In this document: piece after piece, positions 25,301-37,258 of the stretch | Position numbering within the stretch: position 1 is the stretch's first letter | How the letters are laid out: each line of letters opens with the position of its first letter | Assembly (NCBI RefSeq): GCF_008831285.2 | Contig: NC_045141.1 | Span: forward strand, 24,227,315 to 24,291,314 | Length of the DNA stretch: 64,000 nt | Reading direction: 5' to 3' | Source of the DNA: Nymphaea colorata | Lineage: Eukaryota > Streptophyta > Magnoliopsida > Nymphaeales > Nymphaeaceae | Notes under the pieces: generated by a model | The model's input: only the letters and a program-made list of their open reading frames with translations | Told to the model about the DNA's origin: nothing | Databases searched by the model: none | Translations under genes and position numbers: made by a program

Positions 25301-28300
25301 ATGCTTCTTCATTTTGCATTATACAAGAGGCATTCTTTTCCACTCCTTTCTGCCTGTTTGTCTGTTTTAGGATGGGCATGTCTGTCAACAGTATGGTTGT
25401 TTTAAACAGGTCGCAAGAGGAAGAGTTGGTTTTGGCAGACATGCATGTTAAACCTGGACTACCTTGGGAATATTGTCCAAGAGAAGCATTGAGAAGAGTT
25501 TCAAATGTCCTAAAGAAGGAATTCAATTTGGTACGGTTTCTACTTTCTACAATCATGATGTGCATACTGTTTTTTTTTTTTGCTTCTATGAACATTCACC
25601 TTTTCTTTTTTGTTATTGTTTCAACTTTCTTCTTATTCAGGAAATGAATGCAGGTTTTGAGAATGAGTTCTTTATTTTAAGGAGTGAATGCAGGTAATGT
25701 TGGACTGACTTGTTCAATGATTCAAGTGGCATCTTGTTTCAAACGAGTAAACAGATTATCTTCCTGCTGACTCATTTATAGTTGGATTTTGAACTGCAAG
25801 GCGTGTTTTCTTCTGCTTACGTATAAATAACTGTGTAGACGAGTGTAACAATTTCATTTTAAATACTTTTTCTATCATATAGCCTCATTTCATGTACTTT
25901 GTAATATGATTATACACATTGATCTAGAAACTCTTTTTAGTTTGGACAGGCAAACCTGCGGTTTGTCAGAGCACTTCAAGTTCTTGCCAACAGAAACGAG
26001 CCCGTCCTTGCTTTCTTTAACTTGAAAGTCATAAGTCCAAACCCTTACTAGGTGAATAGAGTCAACTGCATGTATATATTATTAAGTCTGACCCCCCAGT
26101 TGGTGGATGGAGTTCTCGTTGGTTCTGTTGTTGTGTTATACTGCAAGTATAGGCAATTTCTCTCTTTCTCTCTAATTGTTTCAGTTGCGTACAGGAAACA
26201 TAGTTTTGAGTGTTTTTCATTTTTTTTGCATAATCCAAGTTGAGCCTTGCATACCTTAGATGTATTGGTTTTCCAATATAGAAGGTGTACTTCACAAGCC
26301 GTCATGTTAAGGTTTTCTTGGAGCAAATAAAATAGCTGCTTATAGAAGCTGTTTAGAAATGCACAAGCACCAAACAGCTCTATCAGAAAAAGAAAAAGAC
26401 ATAAATTTCCATGAATTCTCGTCTGGTTTTTAACTCATCTTTGCCAACTCTTTTCTTCATTTTGTGCTCATATTACATGCAGGGATGGACAACGGGAATG
26501 GTTACCATTTGATTCAACTCCATATTGCTCCACTGCAGCATTTGATGCTGCATATCCAATTCTAAAGGAAGTGAATAATGCTCTCAGTGCCATGGGAATT
26601 TCAGTGGAGCAGGTATATTACTTTTGCCATGTGAAGCTAATCATTTATCCTCATCACATGGTATAAGTGCAGAGTTTTTAGTTTTTTCTGCATGCTATTC
26701 TTTTATCTATTGTATACAGGAATAACCTGACATGGTAGGTGATTCCATGGTTGCTTGCTTAGGCCTATTTTCAGTTTTCGTGTGTGCCAGCAGCCTTCCT
26801 GTACTTGATATATTTGACATGAATATCCTTTAGCAGTTATAATTTGTTCCCATCCTTGTGCAAATCTATCAGTGGATCAATTTGCCTGATCCCAGCTTGC
26901 TAATAAGATAAAAAGGGGATCTTCCTTGGTTCTGAAGTACCCTCAAATTTGCAGATACATGCAGAAGCAGGGAACGGACAGTTCGAGATATCCTTGGGGC
27001 ATACACACTGTGGTCGTGCTGCCGATAATTTGATTTTGACTCGTGAAACTATAAGATCGGTTGTCCGCAAGCATGGATTTCTAGCGACGTTCCTACCAAA
27101 GTAAGTTGTTGGACTACATATAACATATTCATGGTGCATATGTTAAATTTAAGGGCATTTGAAATGTTATTTTATTTCTTTAGTCATTTTGATGTGTTTG
27201 TCTGTCTTACAGTATTGTGGTTAGGAAGATGCCTACTACTGAATTTGGTTTCATAGTCTTGCATTAGCTACAAAAATGGCTAGTGAAACTTCTCCATGTA
27301 TGAGCAATGTAGAACTTGAGTTTGAAATATAGATTATTTAATATTTATGGATATCAAATGCTGATATCTTGTTCTGAAATACGGTATCATATATTCTATC
27401 TCATTCAAAGCTAGAACATGTAATAGATCTTCTTAATCAAGCAATCACCACAAATTCCTATTTACTCTCTTGAACAAAGTTATCTTTATATGGGACATCT
27501 AATACCTTTTGTGGATAATTTTGTCATTGCTATGGAAAACATTGGGAAATCTTGGTTACCTGTTTTCTCCGTCAAAATGATTTTGACACATTCATTTTGA
27601 AGAGCATCACTTGGTTGCACGTAGTATTCAAATCCATTATAACGTCAGTCATGATTTTGGCTGCGATTCAAGTGGCTATAAGTTGTTTCCATGGGCAAAA
27701 ATGCTGTGCTAAACTAGAAATAACTCTTCTTTTAGAATTTGCAGGGGACCTCTCTGCTCTGCAATTTTCAAGCTTCAGTCATTATATCAAGATGCACTGC
27801 TTAAGGTTTTCCAGATACCAATTTCACATGAGATAGTTCAAATGCAAATTGCATGTATGCATTCATAACCAAATGCTAGTGAAACATTTGAAAATATATC
27901 ACAGTTATGTGTTTCAACTGCCAGAAAACGTATTAATTACCATCAGTTGCTTTCCTTTTCTATGATGTGTTTGATATTGATTTGTCTTTCTTTTGTTCTT
28001 CTTAGTGCCTTTCCTTGTCATGTAAATGCCTGTTGATATGTGCATATTCATGCATTGAAAGCTTATAAAACGAAACAAAGTTATAGAAATTTATGCATGT
28101 CACAGTGCATACCAAAAATTTTAGCTTAGAGCCTATTTGAAAAGTTCTAACACACACCGGTTCATGTTTCTTACTTGCATCCAGGTACTTCCTTAATGAT
28201 ATTGGTTCTGGGTCACATGTACATCTTAGTTTACAGCAGAATGAAGAGAATGTTTTTATGGCTCCAAATGGCACAACAACTAAATATGGAATGACCCAAA

Positions 28301-31300
28301 TTGGTGAGAATTTCATGGCTGGTATTTTTGTTCATCTCCCTTCAATAATGGCATTCACAGCTCCTCTTCCAAACAGGTATGAGCCACATTTTGAAATTGC
28401 ACTGTTTCTGCCCATGTCAATGTCAGTCTGCTTGTTTACAATGCTAGGATGGCACAATTTTAATGCTGATGAAATGGTACAGAAGCTTCTCCAAAGAAAC
28501 TAACTCTTTTGCATATGGAGAATGGGGCTATCCAACAAGGGTTTGAACAAGCTTGTTTGATAAAATTTAATATTTTTCTTTATTATTTATTTACTTATTC
28601 TTACAATTTTTAGTCTCATGAATTACCTATTCCCCTCAACGCCACAAGCACTATCAGTCTATCACATTTTATAGTTGACTTTCTTATACTTTTGACCCCT
28701 AACCACCTATGTCAGATAGGCATGGGTACATGTGCTGGTACGGGTATGGGAAAGCGGGTATAGGTACCGCGTTTTCGCGAATCTTGGTACGGTGGTATGG
28801 TGTTAATTATATATTTTTAATTCCAAAAAATAAAATTAAAAAATTAATTGATATCATCACATTATTAAGACAATGTTCCTTTCATAGTTCCTACATATAA
28901 TCTCATAAAAAAACATAAATTGACTGAGATCATTCTTTCGGTTCTTCTTCCTCTTCCATGTCCCCTCCTCCTCATCCTCCTCTACCTCTTGTAGTGTTGT
29001 AGGTTGGAAGAAACGTTGGGCTTTGCGGGTAAGGTTTTTTTTTTGTGGTTTGGATCGGTTTCAACCCGGAACCGATCTAAACGCAACTAGTCGTACCCCT
29101 ATACCAGTTTTTCCGTATTGGTACAGGTACGTGGGCCTCCCCCATGTATCACTGTCACTTAGCTAATCACTATTCAATCTCTTTAAAATGAAAATGGTGC
29201 TTTCACATCCATGGCTCTTCTTATTTTTGAAGGAGGTCAGAGAATTTCACCCGGTTAATTTCTTCCTCTTCCATTATCGGAAGAAGAGCAAGGTGTTGGA
29301 GTTTTTAGAGTATTTGTTAACTCGATTGTTGCAAGTGCTTGCAAGTGAAAACAAGTGCATTGACCTCCTACTAGGAAGTGAATGTCGTGCTCCAGCCTAA
29401 ATATGGTTAGTCAACATGCTTTTCAGGAGCATGGATGGGTTCTAGGTAATGCGCACACAACACATAAAAATATTTGTGCTGGTTACCCAACATGCAGCGT
29501 TCCAATGCAGTGGGCACCTGGGAGTTTGCACCGTTGGCCCCTAACTTTGATATGGTGCCTAAAGGACTAAGAAGCAGCCTCTTAAAAGTATAAATTGTAA
29601 ATGAAGATGATAAACAGAATATTGGCCCTTTTTGGTATTCAATGCATCATAATGTGCAAAGGTGCCACTGCGTTTCCTTTCATAGGCTTGATTCTCTTGC
29701 ATAAAATGTGTCCATCGGATGTAGCTAGCAAACTCATGCCAGTGTCTCCTCCGACGTCCCATGTTGTTTTATTACTATACTATATTGGCTAATGTTCCAC
29801 ATATGAAGAGTTTTGTTACTTTAACCTCTCTGACTCTCTCAACCATTGCTTCTTCAACAAAATAAGTTGTAAAACTGCGATCTTGTTTTCTTCAAATTTG
29901 CAAATTCTCTTAAGGTACATCCTCATGTACTTTCAAATGCTTGCAGTTACGACCGCATAAAACCAAATACCTGGAGTGGGGCATTTCATTGTTGGGGAAA
30001 GGAGAACAGGGAAGCACCACTCAGGACGGCAAGCCCTCCAGGAGTACATAGTGGACTTGTTAGCAATTTTGAGGTTAAAACTTTTGATGGATGTGCAAAT
30101 CCATATTTAGGTTTGGCTGCAATTATGGCTGCTGGCATTGATGGCCTCAGAAGAAAGCTTGTTTTGCCAGACCCTGTTGGTGCGTCTTCAAAATATTGGA
30201 CATCAAGTTATATTTGTTTTCCATGGCTAAACTGCTGGCCTTTTTATATTTCATGAATCCTGTCGTTTCTTAGTTCCTATCTTCATCCACTTCTGTTGAT
30301 AATGAATCTGCTAATTTCTAATAAATTGATCATTACTTATTCAGATGAGTGCAATCATCAACCAGTATAGGAGCATATCTGCATGGCAGTTTTCTGTTTC
30401 AGTTAGGTGCATGAACGGATTTTCTCCCTCCACGGGAAGATAATAGCATGAAATATATATTATTTGATGTCAACTGAAAAACAGACAATTTGATATGTTA
30501 TCTCCCCAGCATTTCTCTCATTGTTACACACATAAGCATGCACAAATCTGCGCGTATATTAATGCCATCCTCAACTTTTTGGAATTGTCAAAATGAGAAT
30601 CTTTTTTGCTTGTTTTTAGCTAGGGTGGACGACCTTTGTTCTTTTGTATGTGTGAATTAGATAAAGTTGCCTCCCTGGAATCTAGTCTTTTTGAGTTACA
30701 TGTGATATTTCGATTTATTTCTATGTTCTGATAAAATTTCTCTTCCATTGACATCTTTTATGCAAAGGATTATGGCTCTGTGGTGTTTCAAGTCCTGGGC
30801 ATGACCAATATTTGGCAATTGTACTACATTTTCTTCCCTTTCTTTTGACTGTTCATTTTCTTTTTTAAAATGCAATTTATACTTCTAAGAATGGTTTTAT
30901 TTGTCCAATCATACAAATCGTATGTTGGGATATCTTTTCTGGTTCTCATAAAAATTGTAGGCAAAATAGCTTCATGCAATGAAGATAGCCGGATGTTAGG
31001 AGATAGGATCCAAGATGAAATTGGCATGATGACAAAATTGATTAGATCAGAGTGTATGTTAAATGACATGTAACCTAATTTTTTTCGACAATCTGATTAA
31101 AATTTTACCCCATTATGGCTATTAGTTAGTACGTACGTTACATAGGTATTGTATGGGTGCTGGTACAGGTACGGGTATGGAGTATTTTCAAAAACTTGGG
31201 TACAGGGGTATCGCCGTACACACACACACACACCTACATATGTATAATGAACACTAAGGATTTAAACAAACAAAACAAGCTGTTTCTGTTTCAGATGTTC

Positions 31301-32401
31301 TAATGAAGAAAGGAGAATAATATAAAACTGGGTTGCGGAAATATAAATATTGCTGGTGAATATCTTGGATGTTGCTGTAGACCATTTGTTTTGATCATAA
31401 CTTGTCTTTGTGGTTCTGTATTAAGCTGCAATCCTTAGGATGAGTTTGTAACTTGGTATAAATTCTTTCATGAACAGAAACAAATCCTAGTGATCATGAC
31501 ATAAATCTTCCTAAATTGCCCACTTCACTCAACGAATCTATTGAAGCTCTTGCTAAGGATGAAACTTTGAAGAATTTAGTTGGTGAGAAGCTTGTCTCCA
31601 CAGTTGTTGGCGTAAAGAAGGTTAGTGCCCTTGGCGTACTTTTATACTGCACATTGTGATTCGACGCTGAACTGATTTCGTCAATACTTCTTATGTTCAA
31701 CTTGTGGGTTTTTTTTTTTTCGAAATCAACCTTTTACATTTCCTTTGTTATGCACATCTTCCCTGAAAAAAAGCACGGAAGATTCTTGTGGATTTCTTTC
31801 CTGGTGTAAGATAGCAAGGTCTGAAATTGTTCAACCCCTTTCCAGATGGCTAGAGAGGCCTGTCTCTGTTTCTGTTGAACCAGCCTCAAATGGCGAGAAA
31901 CTATTTACTGGCTTCTGCAGTTAGTATTTTTATCGTCTACCTATCAATATTTAGTGCAAGTTGACCTGCTTGTACACATATTTTCCACTCTTGTTCCTAA
32001 TCAGCTTGTTTTGGAAACATGTTTTTTGACTTTGAGAAACGAGGTAATTTGTTGGTCAGAAGGACAATCATACTCTGTGCATCTCTATCAAACAGTGACT
32101 GATATTGGGGGGTCAGGAGAAAGCATATGTTTTTCCCTTTTAAAATTGTATTTGTATTACTCCGTTATGATGTAAGAATCTGAAAACTAAAAATCCTACT
32201 AACGTCGCATGTACTAAAACTTGGCCACCTAGAGCTCAGATTTTTCACTGTGTTGGTTTTGTACTTTAGTTTGCGGGATTCTTTGGATTTTTTCTCTTTT
32301 AAACTGACTATAACTTGTCCAAACCGTATGAGTTTCAGGCTGAAGTCGAGTACTATGCGTCCCACCCTGATGCATATAAGCAACTCATACACCGATATTA
32401 A
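16847..32401 (+). CDS. NodGS: NodGS/FluG-type protein: amidohydrolase-2 domain fused to glutamine-synthetase-like domain, 18 exons
   Basis: Exons: 16847-17014, 19018-19269, 19941-20008, 20100-20215, 20325-20430, 21134-21290, 21380-21475, 22087-22135, 23330-23595, 24125-24297, 25410-25530, 25641-25693, 26483-26612, 26955-27100, 28185-28376, 29947-30179, 31478-31620, 32339-32401. Total 2,532 nt, 843 aa, close to the plant family length. The N-terminal half is a metal-dependent hydrolase fold: VDAHAHN (H21, H23), LLHASYP (H271), STDGY (D327). The C-terminal half is type-I glutamine-synthetase-like: NAGFENEFF (E531, E533), HAEAGNGQFE (587-596), GSGSHVHL (641-648), KENREAPLR (716-724). The Arabidopsis homologue AT3G53180 (NodGS) has reported roles in root development and microbe responses; true substrates are unsettled. 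I chose the ATG at 16847 because it aligns with the homologue's start; in-frame ATGs at 16787 and 16790 could add 20 residues. All introns are GT-AG except intron 3 (AT-AC). Confidence 0.95.
17202..18374 (+). repeat. Three-copy tandem repeat inside NodGS intron 1
   Basis: Units at 17202-17614, 17615-17970 and 17971-18374 each begin with TTCCATTGTCA. They share GTGTACG(G/C)TTCAGCTGACC, CTGTCGGTTTATGATGGATC and GGCTGATTATTGACAA, and end in TTTTTCTGTTTTTG. The middle unit lacks about 45 bp around the TTGCACGTTCTGATCGTGTT segment. The duplications make up over half of this 2,003-bp intron. No coding frame is conserved among units. Confidence 0.9.
19276..19325. repeat. (CT)n-(AC)n microsatellite next to the NodGS exon 2 donor
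   Basis: A CT run (about 19276-19300) followed by an AC run (about 19303-19325) starts six bases after the exon 2 splice donor. The donor itself (GAA/GTGTGG) is a weak match to consensus. Confidence 0.9.
20009..20099 (+). other. U12-type AT-AC intron (NodGS intron 3)
   Basis: A 91-bp intron. It starts with ATATCCTCG, close to the U12 5' splice consensus ATATCCTT. It contains TTCCTTAAC at 20081-20089, an exact match to the U12 branch-point consensus, and it ends in AC 11 bases after the likely branch A (20088). Joining 20008 to 20100 gives codon CAG (Q163) and restores a frame whose length equals the Arabidopsis homologue as I recall it. No GT-AG combination at this position keeps frame: exon 4 would have to start at GGT in phase 0, and exon 3 has no phase-0 GT. 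Confidence 0.9.
28700..29160. mobile_element. Unclassified repeat in NodGS intron 15, related to one in intron 16
   Basis: Begins near CAGATAGGCATGGGTACATG and contains GTGCTGGTACGGGTATGG. Near its other end is CCGTATTGGTACAGGTACGTGGG. A shorter relative at 31130-31235 in intron 16 has CATAGGTATTGTATGG and GTGCTGGTACAGGTACGGGT. The shared GGTACGGGTATGG text in two introns of one gene suggests a dispersed repeat. No protein recognised. Confidence 0.5.
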
Positions 32402-34161
32402 GCGGCACAACAGTTTTGTAGGCGTTGGCCAGACAGTCTGAAGTTGGCATTCATTTGGCTTAAAGAAAGAACCAGTTGCAATAAGGAACCAGTCGAAAAC
32501 GTCCTGATTTGGCTATTGCTATGTACAACACATGCCTGAGTATCGGCAAACTTTTTCTGCATCTCAACGAGGGAATTTAACCAGGAAATTTGGCATCTTG
32601 CAAACGCAAAGAAGCAAGGTGGGTGTTCATTACTCGGATAAGAGAGTTTGATTCTTTTGCAGATTCTCGTTTCTAAGGTTCCTGTACCAAATTCTGTTAT
32701 TTTATTTCTCCGAGCCGGGAAACTTTCATATTCTTTCCTTGTTATACTAATTTGCTAGATCATCTTCGTTTCATTTACAAGCACTAGAATATAACTTTTC
32801 ATCTCCCTCGCTAAGAAAGCCACATGTTTGTACGTACTTCACCTGGGCAAGATTTGAGGAGGACTCTGAACAGTGAAAATTGAGCTTGGATGACATGGAC
32901 GAACTAAAACTGTAGCCTTTTTCCCGCCTAGCTACGTCCTTCTCTGGTCCTTTTGGATTGATAGTGGAGCATCAAGAACGGCAAAAGGAGAGTGAAGGTT
33001 GTGAGAAATGAAACGTGGATCGTGAGATCTTTCTAATAGAAATACGAGGCAGACTTTGTATCTATTAATCATTGAAAAAAAAAATATGAAACTAAGAGCT
33101 CAGGTAGTCCGAATAACACCATAAGGAAGTACAGTGGTAAAATTTCAAATTTCAATGGCATCTCACCCCGATCGATAACTAACTAGGGCTTTGTCTAATT
33201 GCAGCCCGATAGGGTCAATATTTTTCAATTCTGCTATCAAGATGTGCACCATTCTGTCAATTACTTTTTTTTTTTTGTCTGTTTGAGACTTCTCAGTATG
33301 AACTGTACATGTTAAAAATGTTGTGTGGTAATTGATTTTACGTATGCATATCCCAAAAACGATTTTTGCGTTTGCGACCAGAGCAGCATGTTTCGGCGCC
33401 TAGTTTACGTACTAGTAACCCAAGAGTTCGATTGGTGGCTGCGTCTCTCTTGGCTTAACCGCCGAGTCTGCCTTAACTTCAGCTTGCTGGAGGTCTCCTA
33501 CTAGACCTCTGCATTGATCCCCAAGGTAGAGCTTCTGATTTCTTAGAACAATATAATATCATGTATGGATCGAACTAGGTTTGAGATTCGGAAAAACAAA
33601 CAAAGTGGGCTGACATATCTTAAGTTGATCGCAAGTGACCGTGTTATCCTTGCTTTACGAACACACAAGGCAGGAAAAAAGGCATCATGAACAGTTAGCT
33701 GGTGGTGTGGAGGCTGGCAACCCGAAGAATCGTTAAAGTTGATGTAGAATCCTCCTCCAAAATCTTGCTCCTTTTGACGTAAATGGGAACCAATTCGGTG
33801 GTTTCCGCTCTAAGGGCTAAAAGTTGTGTAAGATTTAAGAGTTGGACCTTCAGATTTAGACATCACCGAAGCAAAGAATAGTATGAAATTCCAGTCGGAA
33901 TGCCTACCCAGCTATCCGTGTGTTCTTTTGCCCATATGAACTTTAAATGTGGTCCTTGTGTGCGTGTTGGTAGGTGTATTTTTCTGTATATCTACATGTT
34001 TTGCATGAGCGTGGACTGGAGTTGTCCAATTATGATATTTGCAAGTTTAAAGATGCACTGGTCAGTTGAACCCTCAATTTTCATCAATTTCAGAAAGATT
34101 TTCTATTTTCTGGAGAAAAAATAATTCAATTGCAATATTAGTAATTGGCACTATGAAAACA

Positions 34162-34163
<2 letters not shown>

Positions 34164-34224
<61 letters not shown>
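34164..34224. repeat. (GA)n microsatellite
   Basis: A near-perfect GA run of about 60 bp. Arg-Glu repeat frames across it are artefacts. Confidence 0.95.
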
Positions 34225-34227
<3 letters not shown>

Positions 34228-35176
34228 CAGAAAGAGATTTCATATGTAAACTTGTGTGATGACTGAGAGGAAAGATGAGGGAGATCGAGCATCATTTATA
34301 GATTAATTAAAACGTTTGCTGGTAATAGCTCTTAAAAGGAAGCGCATAAAGAATGTGCTTCATACGCCAATGAGGGTTTTAGTCTTATAATCAATTTTTA
34401 CCTTCTCTTTCAAGCAAAAAACTGCCACTTTTGCTCTTGAAAGTCGCAGCTAAGACACCACTCGCCATTCTTTTCACAAAACCGCTTGCATCCTTTGTAA
34501 CTTAACACAGCGTCAAAGTTTCAGGAAACCCAAGTAAGATCTCCCCACAGCCACCTCAAATTTATCAAAATTGGAAACCTGATCACTGAATGAAGTCGAA
34601 CGGAACAATTTTTTTATTACTTTGGCTGGCTACTAAGAAGTTTGCTTCAAATTTTTTCAAGTTTTCTTTTGTACATTAACCCTTTTCTCTTTTTTCTTTT
34701 AGGGTACTCGATACGTCCGAAGAAAAAGAAAACGCCGAAATCTTCCTTGCACATTGAGCTCCATAAAACTCAGCAAATTGGTTCCTACATATTATTGTAG
34801 TTTTTCTCTTATTTCTGTTCCGTATTTCCATTAAAGGATACTTTCGATGTAGAAACTCCTCGAATGGAATTTGAAATTTTAAATAGATCGACTCGGATGG
34901 GATCTGTTTGGTTATGGAAGAGGTGGTACGTCTCTGGGCAATTAGAAATGAGACAATATTTTGATATTCCTTAGAAATCTCAATCTTTGGCGAATTTTCA
35001 ATTCTCGAAGTTGTGATCCTACTCCATACTGGCAATGCTATTCTACAATGACTTGAAGACCACGATCACTTTCAGTGGATTCCACACACAGATGAGATTC
35101 CCCGACGACATGAAATAACAATAACAGGGTCAATGTCTTCCAATCTTCGGCAACGTATTTCCTGCTCTCAGAATCG

Positions 35177-35256
35177 TATATAGACTTTTACATTTCTCCC
35201 CCCTTCTCTCTCTCTCTCTCTCACTCTCTCTCTCTCTCTCTCTCTCTCGCTCTCTC
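35177..35256 (+). promoter_or_regulatory. Core promoter of first fucosyltransferase gene
   Basis: TATATAG at 35177-35183 lies about 140 bp before the ATG and is followed by a CT-rich tract (35208-35256), like the pyrimidine patches common in plant core promoters and 5' UTRs. Inferred from position only. Confidence 0.45.
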
Positions 35257-35322
35257 TAATAATAGTTACTAATCTCCATTTCCACCCCCATCCTCCCTAC
35301 TCAACATTTGATCTGTGAAAAG

Positions 35323-36909
35323 ATGTTTCACTTCATAATTTTGATGCTAATTGCGTGTTCTCTCAAACTGCCCATTGGCCGTGGCGGTGATAGCCCCTAC
35401 CCAACAGAGTTCAGGCACACCCTCTCCAACCTCTCTCAGGAGAATATCCGTCACTGCACATCGCTGCCTCCAACTGAACGCCTTGTATGTGAGCTAGAAG
35501 GTGCCATTGATGCCCAAGGCCACCCGACCACCAATGCCAAGAACACCAACCCGCCTGCTCAGCCGCCTCCTGCTAAAGAGTCATGTAAGTTCAGGGAAGA
35601 CAACATCTACACTCTTTATCCTCACTCCATGCCTCAATCCCCTGTACTGAACAGAGTGTTGGAGAAGTATGTAGCCATGCACAGGCGCTGCAGGGACATA
35701 GATTTTGCAAGCCTCGATGATGTCTATACTTCTTCTAGGAGACCCATCTGCCGATACCTGATCTGGAGACCCAGCGGCTATGGATTCGGCAACCGGCTCT
35801 TGGCCCTGATCTCCTCCTTCCTCTACGCAGTAATGTCTGCAAGGGTGCTATTAATTGACTACCCAGAATGGGATCACCTCTTCTGCGAGCCCTTCTTGGG
35901 CTCTAGCATCCAACTGCCTGCTCGAACCAAGCTCAACCAAGTTCTGGGCGAGTGGTATATACAATTTCGCGATGCTCGTTGCGGATTGAATAGTTCTAAC
36001 AAAATCTGCAACACAACTGTGGTGAATCTGCGTCTGGATCATGTAACTGGCCTGCGTGAATACGAGTCAGTTGCTTGTCCAATGGGCTATTCAAGGGTCA
36101 GGAACATTGAATTTTTGACGATGAGGGAGTGCAACCAGTACCTGGTGCCTGGCTTCTACCTCAACCCTGTGCTTTCTCCTCTGCTCGAAGTCCTCTTCCC
36201 TCAAAGGAACGCATTCCATTTGCTGTCAAGGTTTCTCCTGGTACCAAGCGACGCCATGTGGGCTTCAATCAGACCCTCTTTGGATATTCAGGCCAGTAGG
36301 AGAGTCGGAGTTCAGATAAGGGAATTCGTTGGGAGGTATACAACTGCTTATGATGGAAACGTGATTGAGTGCATCAAGAAGAAGGGAGGGTTTCTACCAA
36401 AGAAGTTCCGGAAGCGGCGGGTTCACTCCGGCGAGTACTGCGGCGTCTACGTGGCCACATTGTTGAGGCGTCACTTGGAAGCGGTGAACTCTAGCTTGAA
36501 GGCGTTGGTAGTGGAGACAGGGAAGGAGTTCAGGTTCAACCATCAGAGGTTGGATGGGAGGGAGGTACATGACAGGAAGCACGAAGCAGAGGCATTGGTT
36601 GATATGTGGGTACTGAGCATGAGCAATGTCCTGGTGACCAGCCAGGACTCCAGCTTTGGTTACATTGCAACTGGGGTGGGTGGCGTTGTTCCAAATTTTC
36701 TTGATATGGAGGAAGGGAAAGGCTGTTTCATGGGGCTGGGTGTGGAGCCCTGTTTTCATGCCGCACCAAAGAATCTCCGATGTGCGCAAGACGAGGCTGT
36801 GGCATTCAGCCTGCAAGAAATAGTAGAGAAAAATACTTCAATAGTGAAGGTCTGCAACGACAGGCCACGGGGTTGGACGTTGCTGCCACCAACTGTTTCC
36901 AAAATCTAA
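35323..36909 (+). CDS. GT37 fucosyltransferase-like protein, copy 1
   Basis: A single-exon frame of 528 aa. The ATG at 35323 is chosen because the open frame upstream begins only with TTG, and copies 2 and 3 start at the same AAG-ATG site. Similarity is to plant galactoside 2-alpha-L-fucosyltransferases (FUT1 family, GT37), Golgi enzymes that add fucose from GDP-fucose to xyloglucan or arabinogalactan glycans. Motifs: GFGNRLLALISSFLYA (from 154), LLIDYPEWDHLFCEPF, GVQIREF (329-335; the Arg-containing donor-site motif), LVTSQDSSFGY (437-447), GVEPCFHAAP (473-482). The N-terminus is a short hydrophobic segment (residues 1-20) without a basic cytosolic tail, so it reads like a signal peptide or a short anchor. 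Acceptor cannot be inferred. It heads a tandem array on the same strand. Confidence 0.88.
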   Translation: MFHFIILMLIACSLKLPIGRGGDSPYPTEFRHTLSNLSQENIRHCTSLPPTERLVCELEGAIDAQGHPTTNAKNTNPPAQPPPAKESCKFREDNIYTLYPHSMPQSPVLNRVLEKYVAMHRRCRDIDFASLDDVYTSSRRPICRYLIWRPSGYGFGNRLLALISSFLYAVMSARVLLIDYPEWDHLFCEPFLGSSIQLPARTKLNQVLGEWYIQFRDARCGLNSSNKICNTTVVNLRLDHVTGLREYESVACPMGYSRVRNIEFLTMRECNQYLVPGFYLNPVLSPLLEVLFPQRNAFHLLSRFLLVPSDAMWASIRPSLDIQASRRVGVQIREFVGRYTTAYDGNVIECIKKKGGFLPKKFRKRRVHSGEYCGVYVATLLRRHLEAVNSSLKALVVETGKEFRFNHQRLDGREVHDRKHEAEALVDMWVLSMSNVLVTSQDSSFGYIATGVGGVVPNFLDMEEGKGCFMGLGVEPCFHAAPKNLRCAQDEAVAFSLQEIVEKNTSIVKVCNDRPRGWTLLPPTVSKI

Positions 36910-37204
36910 TCATCTAAAAGATTGAACCCAAGGATATGAAGCGGTTTCGATCTAAGATAGCTAAACACTTGGTGATTCAGTGGGAAACGGATCTGGTGCA
37001 GAAAAAAATTGGCAAAAGCTTCATGTCATGTTCAACCTGCTTTCATTTGCCATTGATAGGCTTGAATGTTGTTGTAAATGTATTCCGTATACGAGAATGT
37101 TATAATGAAAAAACGCATATAGCGGTTAAGTTATTAAATGTACGGAAACGTTGGTAACTGATTGGCACAATCAATTGATCAAATGGGTACTCAGTTTTTT
37201 TTGC

Positions 37205-37258
<54 letters not shown>

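Larger units (their letters stand above)
32402..35322. other. Spacer between NodGS and the fucosyltransferase cluster
   Basis: Holds the NodGS 3' UTR, then AT-rich DNA. A segment at about 33110-33700 resembles 37870-38470 upstream of the second fucosyltransferase gene. A (GA)n run lies at 34164-34224. No gene found. Confidence 0.6.

Noticed and set aside
34066..34295. Arg-Glu and Leu-Ser repeat proteins
   Set aside because: Both are translations of the (GA)n microsatellite.
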